Shown: one piece after another, positions 54,439-62,624 of the stretch
Layout: the number at the start of each line of letters is the position of its first letter
How positions within the stretch are numbered: position 1 is the stretch's first letter
Source of the DNA: Flavobacterium sasangense DSM 21067
Lineage (GTDB): Bacteria > Bacteroidota > Bacteroidia > Flavobacteriales > Flavobacteriaceae
Direction of reading: 5' to 3'
DNA length: 64,000 bases
NCBI RefSeq assembly: GCF_000686885.1
Contig: NZ_JMLU01000016.1
Location: 18,385-82,384 of the forward strand
Made by a program: the position numbers and the translations under genes
The notes under the pieces: model-generated
Seen by the model: the letters and a program-made list of their open reading frames with translations, nothing else
Database searches by the model: none
What the model was told of the DNA's origin: nothing

Positions 54439-56778
54439 ATGAAAATAACAGTTATAGGTGGTGGTCCAGGCGGACTTTACTTTTCGATATTAACCAAAAA
54501 AGCAATGCCTCATTGCCAAATCGATATTTACGAACGCAATAAACCCGACGATAGTTTTGGATTTGGCGTTGTGTTTTCAGACGAAACCTTAGGAGAGTTC
54601 CTAAAGCGCGACATGCAGTCTTATGAATTAATTCGTAGCAAATTTGCGTATTGGGATGATATTATCGTCGCCCGTGATGGCGAAGAAGTAAGCATTGCAG
54701 GAAATGGCTTTTGTGGTTGTTCTCGTAAAACATTATTACAATTATTACAACAACGTTGTATTGAAGAAGGAGTAAATCTGCATTTCGAACAAAATGTTGA
54801 TGATTTATCGCAATTTTCAGATTCAGATATAATTTTAGCTTCTGATGGAATTGCTAGTGCTATTAGAACGCAATACCAAAAAGAATTCGGAACCAAAATC
54901 GAATTAAAGAAAAACCGTTTTGTTTGGTTGGGTTCCACAAAACCATTAGATGCTTTTACTTATTTCTTTAGAAGTACGCCTCACGGAACTATTGTTGCTC
55001 ACACCTATCAATATGAAGAAGGCATGAGTACATGGATTTTTGAGTGTAGTGATGAAACTTGGCAAAATCACGGTTTTGAAGTGACCAATGAAGCCGATAC
55101 AATGGCTAAAATCGCAGAAATTTTCAAAGAAGAATTAGACGGACATCCACTGATATCTAATAAATCGCATTGGCGCCAATTTCCGCATGTTACGAATGAA
55201 AATTGGTATCACAACAATATTGTTTTACTTGGAGATGCCAAAGCTACAGCCCACTACTCTATTGGTTCAGGAACTAAATTAGCAATGGATTGTGCTATCG
55301 GATTATCAGATGCTGTAATTGCAAATCCAAAAAACGTGCAAGCCGCTTTCGAACAATACGATAAAACCCGAAGAAATACGGTAGAAATGATTCAGTATGC
55401 CGCCGTAGTTTCTTTAGATTGGTTCGAAAATATGGATCGTCACATGCAAAATCCGTTCCAACAATTTGCATTTGGATGCATGACACGTTCGAAAAAAGTA
55501 ACGTATGAAAATTTACGTTTGAGAGATAGTTCGTTTACAGATAAAGTATTGAAAGAATTTTATCAAGAACAATTGACTTCGAGTGCCTCAGCCAACAGTT
55601 CAAATAAAAATGCGTTGCCTGAGGTTCTCGAAGGCAAAAGCGCTGCCTTCACTCCTTTCAAAATTAGACAACTAGAACTCCCAAACCGCATCGTTATGGC
55701 TCCAATGGGACAATATTCCGCAAGTGACGGCTTAGTTTCTGATTGGCATTTAGTACATTACGGAAGTCGCGCTACTGGTGGTGTAGGTTTAATCATTACA
55801 GAAATGACCGCCATTTCTGAAACCGGAAGAATCACAGAAGGTTGTGCAGGAATTTACAATTTCGAACAATTGAACCAATGGAAAAAAATTACCGATTTCA
55901 TTCACGATAATACTTCTACTAAAATAGGAATTCAATTAGGCCATTCGGGACGAAAAGGTGCTACTAAAAAACCTTGGGAAGGCAACGGACCAATGGAAAC
56001 GCCTTGGAATTTAATTTCAGCATCTCCTATTCCATTTAATGACAATTTTGCGACTCCAAAGGAAATGACTTTGAAAGATATGGCGGAAATCAAATCACAA
56101 TTCATTCAAGCAGCAAAAAATGCAGACGAAGCAGGATTTGATATGATTGAATTACAAGCGCATCATGGATTTTTGTTAGCTTCTTTCTTGTCGCCATTGA
56201 CTAACATTCGCACGGATGAATTTGGTGGAAGCATAGAAAACCGTTTAAAATATCCATTAGAAGTTTTTAAAGCGATTCGTGAAGTATTTCCAACGGATAA
56301 ACCAATTTCAGTGCGAATTTCAGCAACCGATTGGGCAGAAAACGGAATTTCGGAACAAGAAGTAATTACCATTGCAACCGCTTTCAAAAATGCTGGAGCT
56401 GACATTATTAATGTTTCAACAGGAAATACAGTAGCAGGTCAAAAACCTCTGACAGGTAGAATGTGGCAAACTCCTTTTTCAGATTCGGTTCGAAATACAG
56501 TTCATATTCCAACTATAACCGCTGGATACATTCAAGATATTGACCAAATCAACACGATTCTTTTAAACGGAAGAGCCGATTTAGTCGCTTTAGGAAGACC
56601 TTTATTGTTAGATGCTAATTTCGTGAGAAATGCTCAAGCATACGAGCAATTTCAAGCAAACGATATTCCAAATCAATACAAAATGGGTGTTTCGCATTTG
56701 TATCCACTAAAAGCTTCGGAAAGAAAACAAATGGAAGGAATGAAAAAAGCATTAAAACCTAAAAGTAATAAGAAGTAA
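54439..56778 (+). CDS. Fused FAD monooxygenase / old-yellow-enzyme, aryl-CoA hydroxylase type
   Basis: 779 residues. The first half (about 1-385) is a class A flavin monooxygenase: GGGPGGLYFS at the N-terminus, FGFGVVFSDET, and GDAKATAHYSIGSG as the second FAD motif. The second half (about 400-760) is an old-yellow-enzyme barrel: PNRIVMAPMGQYSA, QLGHSGRKG, HHGFLLASFLSPLTN. This layout is known for 2-aminobenzoyl-CoA monooxygenase/reductase and for enzymes annotated as salicylyl-CoA 5-hydroxylase. The Cys of YqjM-like barrels (APMCQYS) is Gly here. The aryl-CoA ligase and thioesterase nearby support a CoA-bound substrate. Confidence 0.88.
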   Translation: MKITVIGGGPGGLYFSILTKKAMPHCQIDIYERNKPDDSFGFGVVFSDETLGEFLKRDMQSYELIRSKFAYWDDIIVARDGEEVSIAGNGFCGCSRKTLLQLLQQRCIEEGVNLHFEQNVDDLSQFSDSDIILASDGIASAIRTQYQKEFGTKIELKKNRFVWLGSTKPLDAFTYFFRSTPHGTIVAHTYQYEEGMSTWIFECSDETWQNHGFEVTNEADTMAKIAEIFKEELDGHPLISNKSHWRQFPHVTNENWYHNNIVLLGDAKATAHYSIGSGTKLAMDCAIGLSDAVIANPKNVQAAFEQYDKTRRNTVEMIQYAAVVSLDWFENMDRHMQNPFQQFAFGCMTRSKKVTYENLRLRDSSFTDKVLKEFYQEQLTSSASANSSNKNALPEVLEGKSAAFTPFKIRQLELPNRIVMAPMGQYSASDGLVSDWHLVHYGSRATGGVGLIITEMTAISETGRITEGCAGIYNFEQLNQWKKITDFIHDNTSTKIGIQLGHSGRKGATKKPWEGNGPMETPWNLISASPIPFNDNFATPKEMTLKDMAEIKSQFIQAAKNADEAGFDMIELQAHHGFLLASFLSPLTNIRTDEFGGSIENRLKYPLEVFKAIREVFPTDKPISVRISATDWAENGISEQEVITIATAFKNAGADIINVSTGNTVAGQKPLTGRMWQTPFSDSVRNTVHIPTITAGYIQDIDQINTILLNGRADLVALGRPLLLDANFVRNAQAYEQFQANDIPNQYKMGVSHLYPLKASERKQMEGMKKALKPKSNKK

Positions 56779-56779
56779 A

Positions 56780-57176
56780 TAATTACGAATTAGAAATTAC
56801 GAATTATGAAAAATGATAACGTTGTTCAAATAAAAAGTTACGCGTTTGCGGTTCGAATAATTAAGGTTTTTAAATATTTATCTGAACAGAAAAAAGAGTT
56901 TGTTTTAAGCAAACAACTTCTAAGATGTGGAACTTCTATTGGTGCTAATATTGAAGAAGCTATTGGTGGACAATCAGGAAAAGATTTTTTCGCCAAATTA
57001 ACCATATCCTATAAAGAAGCAAGAGAAACACATTATTGGATTAGATTATTAAAAGATACTGATTATTTATCAATTGAAGAAGCAGACAGCTTACTTAAAG
57101 ATGTTGATGAGTTACTTAGAATAATTGGTTCTATTCAAAAAACGTTACGTAATTCGTAATTTAAAATTCGTAATTA
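56780..57176. mobile_element. Four-helix-bundle (IVP) cassette with 29-bp inverted ends
   Basis: The left end 56780-56808 and the right end 57148-57176 are inverted copies that match at 26 of 29 positions; each is two units of AATTACGAATT. The left end contains the ATG of the internal gene, the right end its stop. The element begins 1 bp after the monooxygenase stop and ends at the base before the ligase ATG, so it fits neatly between two catabolic genes. It looks like an inserted cassette. Confidence 0.7.
56806..57159 (+). CDS. Four-helix-bundle protein (S23/IVP family)
   Basis: 117 residues, all helical: FAVRIIKVFKYLSEQKKEFVLSKQLLRCGTSIGANIEEA and QSGKDFFAKLTISYKEARETHYWIRLLKD are the family core. 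Members were first seen in intervening sequences of 23S rRNA genes and as a partner of diversity-generating reverse transcriptase. No reverse transcriptase is in the window. It sits inside the aromatic-acid row although it has no obvious part in it. Confidence 0.92.
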   Translation: MKNDNVVQIKSYAFAVRIIKVFKYLSEQKKEFVLSKQLLRCGTSIGANIEEAIGGQSGKDFFAKLTISYKEARETHYWIRLLKDTDYLSIEEADSLLKDVDELLRIIGSIQKTLRNS

Positions 57177-58757
57177 ATGAAGGATAATTTCGCTCACAAT
57201 AGCTTACCATCTCTGGAATTACAACCAGAATACACCTTTTCGGATTTACCACAATTCCAGCATCCTGAAATGTTGAATTGTGTAGATAAATTGCTAGATA
57301 ATCATATTCGAGAAGGTCGTGGAAATAATAGTTGCATTCGCACGTTTGAAGAAACTTGGACATACCAAGATTTGTTTGAAAAAGCCAATCAAATTGCACA
57401 TGTTTTAGTGGATGATTTAGGATTGAAATCAGGCAATCGTGTTTTGATTCGTTCAGCAAATAATCCGATGATGGTCGCGTGTTGGTTCGCAATTTTAAAA
57501 GCGGGCGGAATTGTTGTAGCAACCATGCCATTGCTTCGTTCCAAAGAATTAACAACCATTATTGATTGTGCTGAAATTTCACATGTATTCTGCGATAAGG
57601 AATTGGAAGAAGAAATCCATTTAGTAAAATCCGATTTCTTAAAACAAACCTGTTTTTATGGAAACTCGCAATTGGAAGAATTAATGGCTTCTAAGCCTAA
57701 AACTTTCGATAATTATCATTCAAAATCCGATTCTGTTGCTTTAATTGGTTTCACTTCTGGAACAACGGGTTTACCTAAAATGACAGCGCATTATCACAAA
57801 GATATTTTGAATATTTGTGAAGCGTTTCCAAATTATTCTTTACAACCAACGCAAAACGATATTTTCACTGGAAGCCCACCATTAGGATTTACTTTTGGTT
57901 TAGGCGGATTGGTTTTGTTTCCAATGTATTTCGGAGCTTCCACATTTCTAATTGAAAAACCGAGTCCAGATTTATTATTAAAAGCGATTCAAGATTTTAA
58001 AATAACGATTTGCTTCACTGCTCCTACCGCTTGGCGAATCATCACCACAAAAGTTCAGGATTACGATATTTCGAGTTTGAGAAAATGTGTATCTGCAGGC
58101 GAAACCTTACCTTTAAAAGTCTGGCAAGATTGGTATGATGCTACAGGTTTAAAAATCATTGATGGAATCGGTGCTACCGAAATGCTGCATATTTTTATTT
58201 CGTCTAATGAAGAAAACATGAAACCAGGAGCTACCGGAAAAGCCATCACCGGTTATGAAGCTAAAATCATAGACAAAAAAGACAACGAATTACCAAGAAA
58301 CGAAGCCGGAAGATTAGCCGTTCGAGGAATTACAGGTTGTAAATATCTAAATCGAGAAGACAAGCAACGCGAATACGTAGAAAACGGTTGGAACATCACA
58401 GGCGATATTTTCCGTCAAGACGAAGAAGGCTATTTCCATTTTGTAGCACGTGGTGATGATATGATTATTTCTTCGGGCTATAATATCGCGGCAATTGAAG
58501 TAGAATCCGTACTTTTAACCCACGAAGATATATTAGAATGTGCTGTAGTAGGTTTACCTGATGAAGAACGAGGAATGTTAGTTTGTGCTCATATTGTATT
58601 GCACGATAATACTAAAGCAACAGATGTAATGAAGAATCGTATTCAACACTGGTTCAAAGAAGTAGCTGCTCCTTATAAATACCCAAGAGTCATTAATTTT
58701 GTGGAATGTTTACCAAAAACGGAGACAGGGAAAATACAACGGTTTAAGTTGAAGTGA
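57177..58757 (+). CDS. Aryl-CoA ligase (2-aminobenzoate/benzoate-CoA ligase type)
   Basis: 526-residue AMP-forming ligase. LIGFTSGTTGLPKMTAHYHK is the A3 motif, GIGATEMLHIFIS the A5 region, TGDIFRQDEEGYFHFVARGDD A7/A8 and PKTETGKIQRFKLK the C-terminal catalytic Lys. Size and segments (HPEMLNCVDKLLDNHIREGRG at the start) suit the benzoate/2-aminobenzoate group. It would activate the aromatic acid for the hydroxylase upstream. Its ATG directly follows the right end of the IVP cassette. Confidence 0.87.
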   Translation: MKDNFAHNSLPSLELQPEYTFSDLPQFQHPEMLNCVDKLLDNHIREGRGNNSCIRTFEETWTYQDLFEKANQIAHVLVDDLGLKSGNRVLIRSANNPMMVACWFAILKAGGIVVATMPLLRSKELTTIIDCAEISHVFCDKELEEEIHLVKSDFLKQTCFYGNSQLEELMASKPKTFDNYHSKSDSVALIGFTSGTTGLPKMTAHYHKDILNICEAFPNYSLQPTQNDIFTGSPPLGFTFGLGGLVLFPMYFGASTFLIEKPSPDLLLKAIQDFKITICFTAPTAWRIITTKVQDYDISSLRKCVSAGETLPLKVWQDWYDATGLKIIDGIGATEMLHIFISSNEENMKPGATGKAITGYEAKIIDKKDNELPRNEAGRLAVRGITGCKYLNREDKQREYVENGWNITGDIFRQDEEGYFHFVARGDDMIISSGYNIAAIEVESVLLTHEDILECAVVGLPDEERGMLVCAHIVLHDNTKATDVMKNRIQHWFKEVAAPYKYPRVINFVECLPKTETGKIQRFKLK

Positions 58758-58795
58758 TTAGAAAATAGTAATTAGAAAAAAAACATACACAATCT

Positions 58796-58823
58796 TGTCA
58801 TTCCGACGTAAGGAGGAATCTCA
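58796..58823. repeat. Short palindromic element TGTCATTCCGACG...GGAATCTCA
   Basis: TGTCATTCC ... GGAATCTCA, with ATTCC and GGAAT complementary, in the 86-bp gap before the thioesterase. The ends TGTCATT and AATCTCA resemble those of the longer element at 36216. Confidence 0.6.
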
Positions 58824-58843
58824 TAATTTATATAGTAAACAAA

Positions 58844-59263
58844 ATGAATCAATTCATAAAACAAGAAAAAGTACGCTTCCAACATGTTGATTATGCTGGA
58901 ATTGTCTTCTATCCCCGATTTTTAGAAATGCTAAACTGTTTAGTAGAAGATTGGTTTGAAGAAGCCTTAGATCGTCCTTTTTCAAAAATGCACGAAACCA
59001 ATGGTATTCCAACGGTTGATTTAAAAATTCAATTCAAAAATGCCGCAAGATTAGGCGAAATCTTAACCAAAAAACTTTGGGTAAAAGAACTAAAAAACTC
59101 GTCAATACTTTGCGGATTTCAGTTTGTAAATGAATTAGAAAACACAGTTTTAGAAGGCGAAGTTACTTTAGTAAACGTAGCGTTCAATCCAGAAAGAAAC
59201 GGCATCAAAGCCGAACCTTTCACAGAAGAAATGAAGAATAAAATAAAGCAATACGAATTATAA
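58844..59263 (+). CDS. 4HBT-type hotdog thioesterase
   Basis: 139 residues. VRFQHVDYAGIVFYPRFLEM carries the catalytic Asp (D16) of 4-hydroxybenzoyl-CoA thioesterases. It should release the hydroxylated aryl acid from CoA before ring cleavage. It lies between the ligase and the nitrilase-family gene. Confidence 0.9.
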   Translation: MNQFIKQEKVRFQHVDYAGIVFYPRFLEMLNCLVEDWFEEALDRPFSKMHETNGIPTVDLKIQFKNAARLGEILTKKLWVKELKNSSILCGFQFVNELENTVLEGEVTLVNVAFNPERNGIKAEPFTEEMKNKIKQYEL

Positions 59264-59268
59264 AACTA

Positions 59269-59324
59269 GGAACACAGATTCAATAAATTATATAAATTTT
59301 AATAATTTCTACAATCTGTGTTCC
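59269..59324. repeat. Palindrome GGAACACAGATT / AATCTGTGTTCC
   Basis: Perfect 12-bp arms (59269-59280 and 59313-59324) with a 32-nt AT-only loop region, between thioesterase and nitrilase genes. Same family as 62497 and 29834. Confidence 0.8.
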
Positions 59325-59340
59325 AAAAAACAATTCACAA

Positions 59341-60321
59341 ATGGAATTCAAAAAATTCAAAGCCGCCACCGTTCAAACGTCACCTGTATTTCTAAATGTA
59401 GAAAAAACAGTGGATAAAGCTATTTCTTTCATTAAAGAAGCCAGCAATAACGGAGCCAAATTAATCGCTTTTCCAGAGGTTTTTATCGCTGGATATCCGT
59501 ATTGGAATTGGATTATGACGCCTGTTCAAGGCAGTAAATGGTATGAAGAATTATATAAAAAATCGGTTGACGTAGCAGGTCCAGAAATCAAGAAACTTTG
59601 CTTAGCTGCCAAAGACAACGACATTCATATTGTGATGGGAATCAACGAGCGAGGTAAAAGCTATGGTGAAATTTATAATACGAATTTAATTATCGACAAT
59701 AAAGGCGTTATCGTTGGAAAACACAGAAAATTAGTCCCAACATGGGCCGAAAAACTTACCTGGTCTTCAGGTGATGGCTCTTCTTTAAAAGTCTATAATA
59801 CAGAAATCGGTCCAATCGGAACCTTAGCTTGTGGCGAAAACACGAATACATTAGCTCGCTTTACGCTACTTTCTCAAGGCGAATTAATTCATATTGCGAA
59901 TTATATTTCACTTCCAGTAGCGCCACCAGATTACGATATGGCGGAAGCAATTAAAATTCGTGCCGCTGCACATTCGTTTGAAGGAAAATTATTTACAATT
60001 GTTTCTTGTTCGACTGTTTCGCAAGAAATAAAAGACGCTTTACGAGCTGATGTCCCGAATATAGATGAATTATTGGATAGAAAAAGTTCTGCTTTCTCTG
60101 GATTTATTGGTCCCAATGGAGCTGTTATTGGGCAACCATTAATCGATGAAGAAGGAATGGTATATGCCGAAATTGATTTAGCAAAATGTATTCAACCAAA
60201 GCAAATGCACGATATTTTAGGACATTACAATCGATTTGATATTTTCGATTTACGAGTAAACACAGCTCCAACTCGAAAAATCACATTTATTGATAATCAC
60301 GAAGAGTTTAATAAAAGATAA
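59341..60321 (+). CDS. Nitrilase-superfamily hydrolase
   Basis: 326 residues. The catalytic triad is E46 (FPEVFIAGYPYW), K130 (HRKLVPTW) and C164 (GTLACGENTNTLARF), all of the branch 1 nitrilase type. Members hydrolyse nitriles; others in the superfamily hydrolyse amides. In the pathway it could free an acid from an amide: ring cleavage of 5-hydroxyanthranilate between C1 and C2 would leave a carboxamide at C2. It could also make the starting aryl acid from a nitrile. It lies 49 bp before the dioxygenase. Confidence 0.87.
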   Translation: MEFKKFKAATVQTSPVFLNVEKTVDKAISFIKEASNNGAKLIAFPEVFIAGYPYWNWIMTPVQGSKWYEELYKKSVDVAGPEIKKLCLAAKDNDIHIVMGINERGKSYGEIYNTNLIIDNKGVIVGKHRKLVPTWAEKLTWSSGDGSSLKVYNTEIGPIGTLACGENTNTLARFTLLSQGELIHIANYISLPVAPPDYDMAEAIKIRAAAHSFEGKLFTIVSCSTVSQEIKDALRADVPNIDELLDRKSSAFSGFIGPNGAVIGQPLIDEEGMVYAEIDLAKCIQPKQMHDILGHYNRFDIFDLRVNTAPTRKITFIDNHEEFNKR

Positions 60322-60370
60322 ATAATTGGTGACTGAGGCTCTCGAAGTCACCAATTTAAAATATAAGATT

Positions 60371-61483
60371 ATGGAAGAAAACAACTATTCAGACGATGTT
60401 TACGGAAGAGCTCGAGTTCAAGACTCTGATGAACTTAAGGCATACTATAAAGAATTAGAAACCCTAGGTGCTGGCGCTTTATGGACAGTCGCTAATGAGA
60501 TTGAACCATGGGAACCACGCTCTACCTCTGTTCCTATGTTATGGAAATATGACGATTTGCGCGATTTAGTGCTAAAATCATCCGAACTAGTAACACCAGA
60601 ACAAGCTGGAAGACGCGTTGTATATTTGGTCAATGATAAAAGAAAAGACGTTTCAGCCGCTGTAGGTTGGTTATATACCGGTATTCAAGTTACACGTCCA
60701 GGTGAATTTACTTCAGCACATCGTCATCGTGCTTCTGCCCTACGTTTTATTATGGAAGGTGAAAAAGGATATACGGTTGTGGATGGTAATAAAATCATGT
60801 TAGAAGTAAATGATTTTGTCATTACTCCAAATTCCACTTGGCACGAACATGGTGTAGAAGAAGGTGGAAAAACTTGTATTTGGCAAGATGGTTTGGATAT
60901 TCCATTAGTCAATGCTTTAGAAGCGAATGATTATGCGGTTTATGATGGCAAGCAAGAATTGGTAAAACCATTAAACTTCTCGCCTATTACTTATGGTTGT
61001 GCAGGATTGATTCCAGCAGATAAAACTTGGGATAAACCTTATTCTCCATTATTCAAATATTCTTGGAAAAACGTTTATCCAGCTTTATTAGAAGCTCAGA
61101 AAGTAAATGAAGTTAATCCTTTTGATGGGATTTTTATGCAATATTCAAATCCGTTAACTGGAGGACACGTAATGCAAACTATGGGAGCAGCGATGCAATT
61201 ATTACCAGCAGGGTTCAAAGGAAAAGCACACAAACACACGGGTTCTTTCGTTTACCAATGTGCCAAAGGAAAAGGCTACACCATCATCAACGGAAAACGC
61301 TTCGATTGGAAAGAGCGCGATATTTTCTGTGTTCCTAGTTGGGCTTGGCACGAACTTCATAACCTATCCGAAACCGAAGATGCTTGCCTTTTCAATTTCA
61401 ACGATTTACCAGTAATTGAAGGTTTAGGATTATATCAAGGAAGAGAATTAACAGAAAGCAACGGACATCAAGAAATTCAATAA
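60371..61483 (+). CDS. Gentisate 1,2-dioxygenase-like bicupin
   Basis: 370 residues from the ATG at 60371 (MEENNYSDDVYGRARV); an upstream TTG would add 15 residues that read through the gap. Two cupin domains: HRHRASALRFIMEG (about 119-132) with Fe-binding His residues, and AHKHTGSFVYQCAKGKGY (about 283-300). It opens the ring of a 2,5-dihydroxylated or 2-amino-5-hydroxylated benzoate between C1 and C2. Length suits the family (about 340-380). Confidence 0.9.
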   Translation: MEENNYSDDVYGRARVQDSDELKAYYKELETLGAGALWTVANEIEPWEPRSTSVPMLWKYDDLRDLVLKSSELVTPEQAGRRVVYLVNDKRKDVSAAVGWLYTGIQVTRPGEFTSAHRHRASALRFIMEGEKGYTVVDGNKIMLEVNDFVITPNSTWHEHGVEEGGKTCIWQDGLDIPLVNALEANDYAVYDGKQELVKPLNFSPITYGCAGLIPADKTWDKPYSPLFKYSWKNVYPALLEAQKVNEVNPFDGIFMQYSNPLTGGHVMQTMGAAMQLLPAGFKGKAHKHTGSFVYQCAKGKGYTIINGKRFDWKERDIFCVPSWAWHELHNLSETEDACLFNFNDLPVIEGLGLYQGRELTESNGHQEIQ

Positions 61484-61492
61484 CAATATCAA

Positions 61493-61568
61493 TCCCGAAA
61501 TTTCGGGACAAAAATCAATAACAATTAAAACTTTGCGAACTTTGCGTAAAACTTAGCGCTCTTTGCGT
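61493..61568. repeat. Palindrome TCCCGAAATTTCGGGA and CTTTGCG tract
   Basis: A perfect 16-bp palindrome at 61493-61508, then a tract at 61530-61568 made of CTTTGCGAACTTTGCG, ACTTAGCGCT and CTTTGCG. It occupies the gap before the FAH gene. The tract resembles that at 32102. Confidence 0.7.
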
Positions 61569-61581
61569 TTAAATAAAGAAT

Positions 61582-62490
61582 ATGAAACTACTTACATACA
61601 AAACACAAGACACCGAGCCACGATTAGGCTTCATTCATAACAACCAAGTCATCGATATGCAAGATTTTGGAGATGTTTCCAATTTTCCATTACCTAATGA
61701 CATGTTAGAATTAATTGATATGGGATTTGAAATTATTCCAGAAATAACAGAAATGATTGCCGAAACTCCTGAGAATTTCTTTGAAGAAATCGCTTATGAA
61801 ATGAATGAAGTAACCATTTTAGCTCCAATCGAAAAACCAAGAAAAAACATCATTGGAATTGGGTTAAACTATACAGAACACGTAGCTGAAAGTGCTCGTA
61901 CGTTAGATACAACTGGAAAACTCCCAACCAAACCGATTATCTTTTCAAAACCACCAACAACCGTTACAGCAACGAATACAGAAATCATTAAAAACACTAA
62001 GTTAACTTCGCAATTGGATTGGGAATGTGAATTAGCGGTAATCATCTCTAAGAAAGGGAAATACGTACCTAAATCTGAAGCATTAGATTATGTTTTTGGT
62101 TACACGGTAATTAACGATATTTCAGCACGTGATTGTCGTCGTGAAGGCCAATGGATTGTTTCTAAAGGACAAGATACTTTCGCTCCAATGGGCCCAGTTA
62201 TCGTTACAAAAGACGAAATCGAAAATCCACACAACTTAAATTTATCATTGAAAGTAAATGGTGTTGAAAAACAAAATTCAAATACCAAATTCATGCTTTT
62301 CAACATCAACGATTTGATTGAAGATTTAAGTACCGTTTTTACTTTAGAGCCTGGTGACATTATCGCAACGGGAACTCCAGCAGGTGTTGGCGCAGGTCGC
62401 GATCCTCAAGAATGGATGTACGATGGAGATGTAGTTGAGGCAACAGTAGAAGGAATTGGTACAATAGTAAATACAATTAAAGAAATATAA
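61582..62490 (+). CDS. FAH-family hydrolase (maleylpyruvate/fumarylpyruvate hydrolase type)
   Basis: 302 residues. IIGIGLNYTEHVAES, SQLDWECELAVII, VFGYTVINDISARDCRREGQ and SKGQDTFAPMGPVIV are the family blocks, with acidic metal ligands in the second. After the dioxygenase it would split maleylpyruvate or a related acylpyruvate to pyruvate and a dicarboxylate. The maleate isomerase downstream favours maleylpyruvate as substrate. Confidence 0.88.
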   Translation: MKLLTYKTQDTEPRLGFIHNNQVIDMQDFGDVSNFPLPNDMLELIDMGFEIIPEITEMIAETPENFFEEIAYEMNEVTILAPIEKPRKNIIGIGLNYTEHVAESARTLDTTGKLPTKPIIFSKPPTTVTATNTEIIKNTKLTSQLDWECELAVIISKKGKYVPKSEALDYVFGYTVINDISARDCRREGQWIVSKGQDTFAPMGPVIVTKDEIENPHNLNLSLKVNGVEKQNSNTKFMLFNINDLIEDLSTVFTLEPGDIIATGTPAGVGAGRDPQEWMYDGDVVEATVEGIGTIVNTIKEI

Positions 62491-62496
62491 TTATAA

Positions 62497-62552
62497 GGAA
62501 CACAGATTTAAGAAATTTAAGTAATTATTAAATTTTTTTCAATCTGTGTACC
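62497..62552. repeat. Palindrome GGAACACAGATT / AATCTGTGTACC
   Basis: Arms 62497-62508 and 62541-62552 match at 11 of 12 positions. A further tract with TCTGCGTTTATTCGCG and ATCCGTTTTATCCGCG follows to 62610. Gap before the isomerase gene. Confidence 0.75.
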
Positions 62553-62624
62553 AAAAATAAAATCTGCGTTTATTCGCGTTTGCGTAAGCAATCCGTTTTA
62601 TCCGCGTTCCAAAATAAAATAAAA

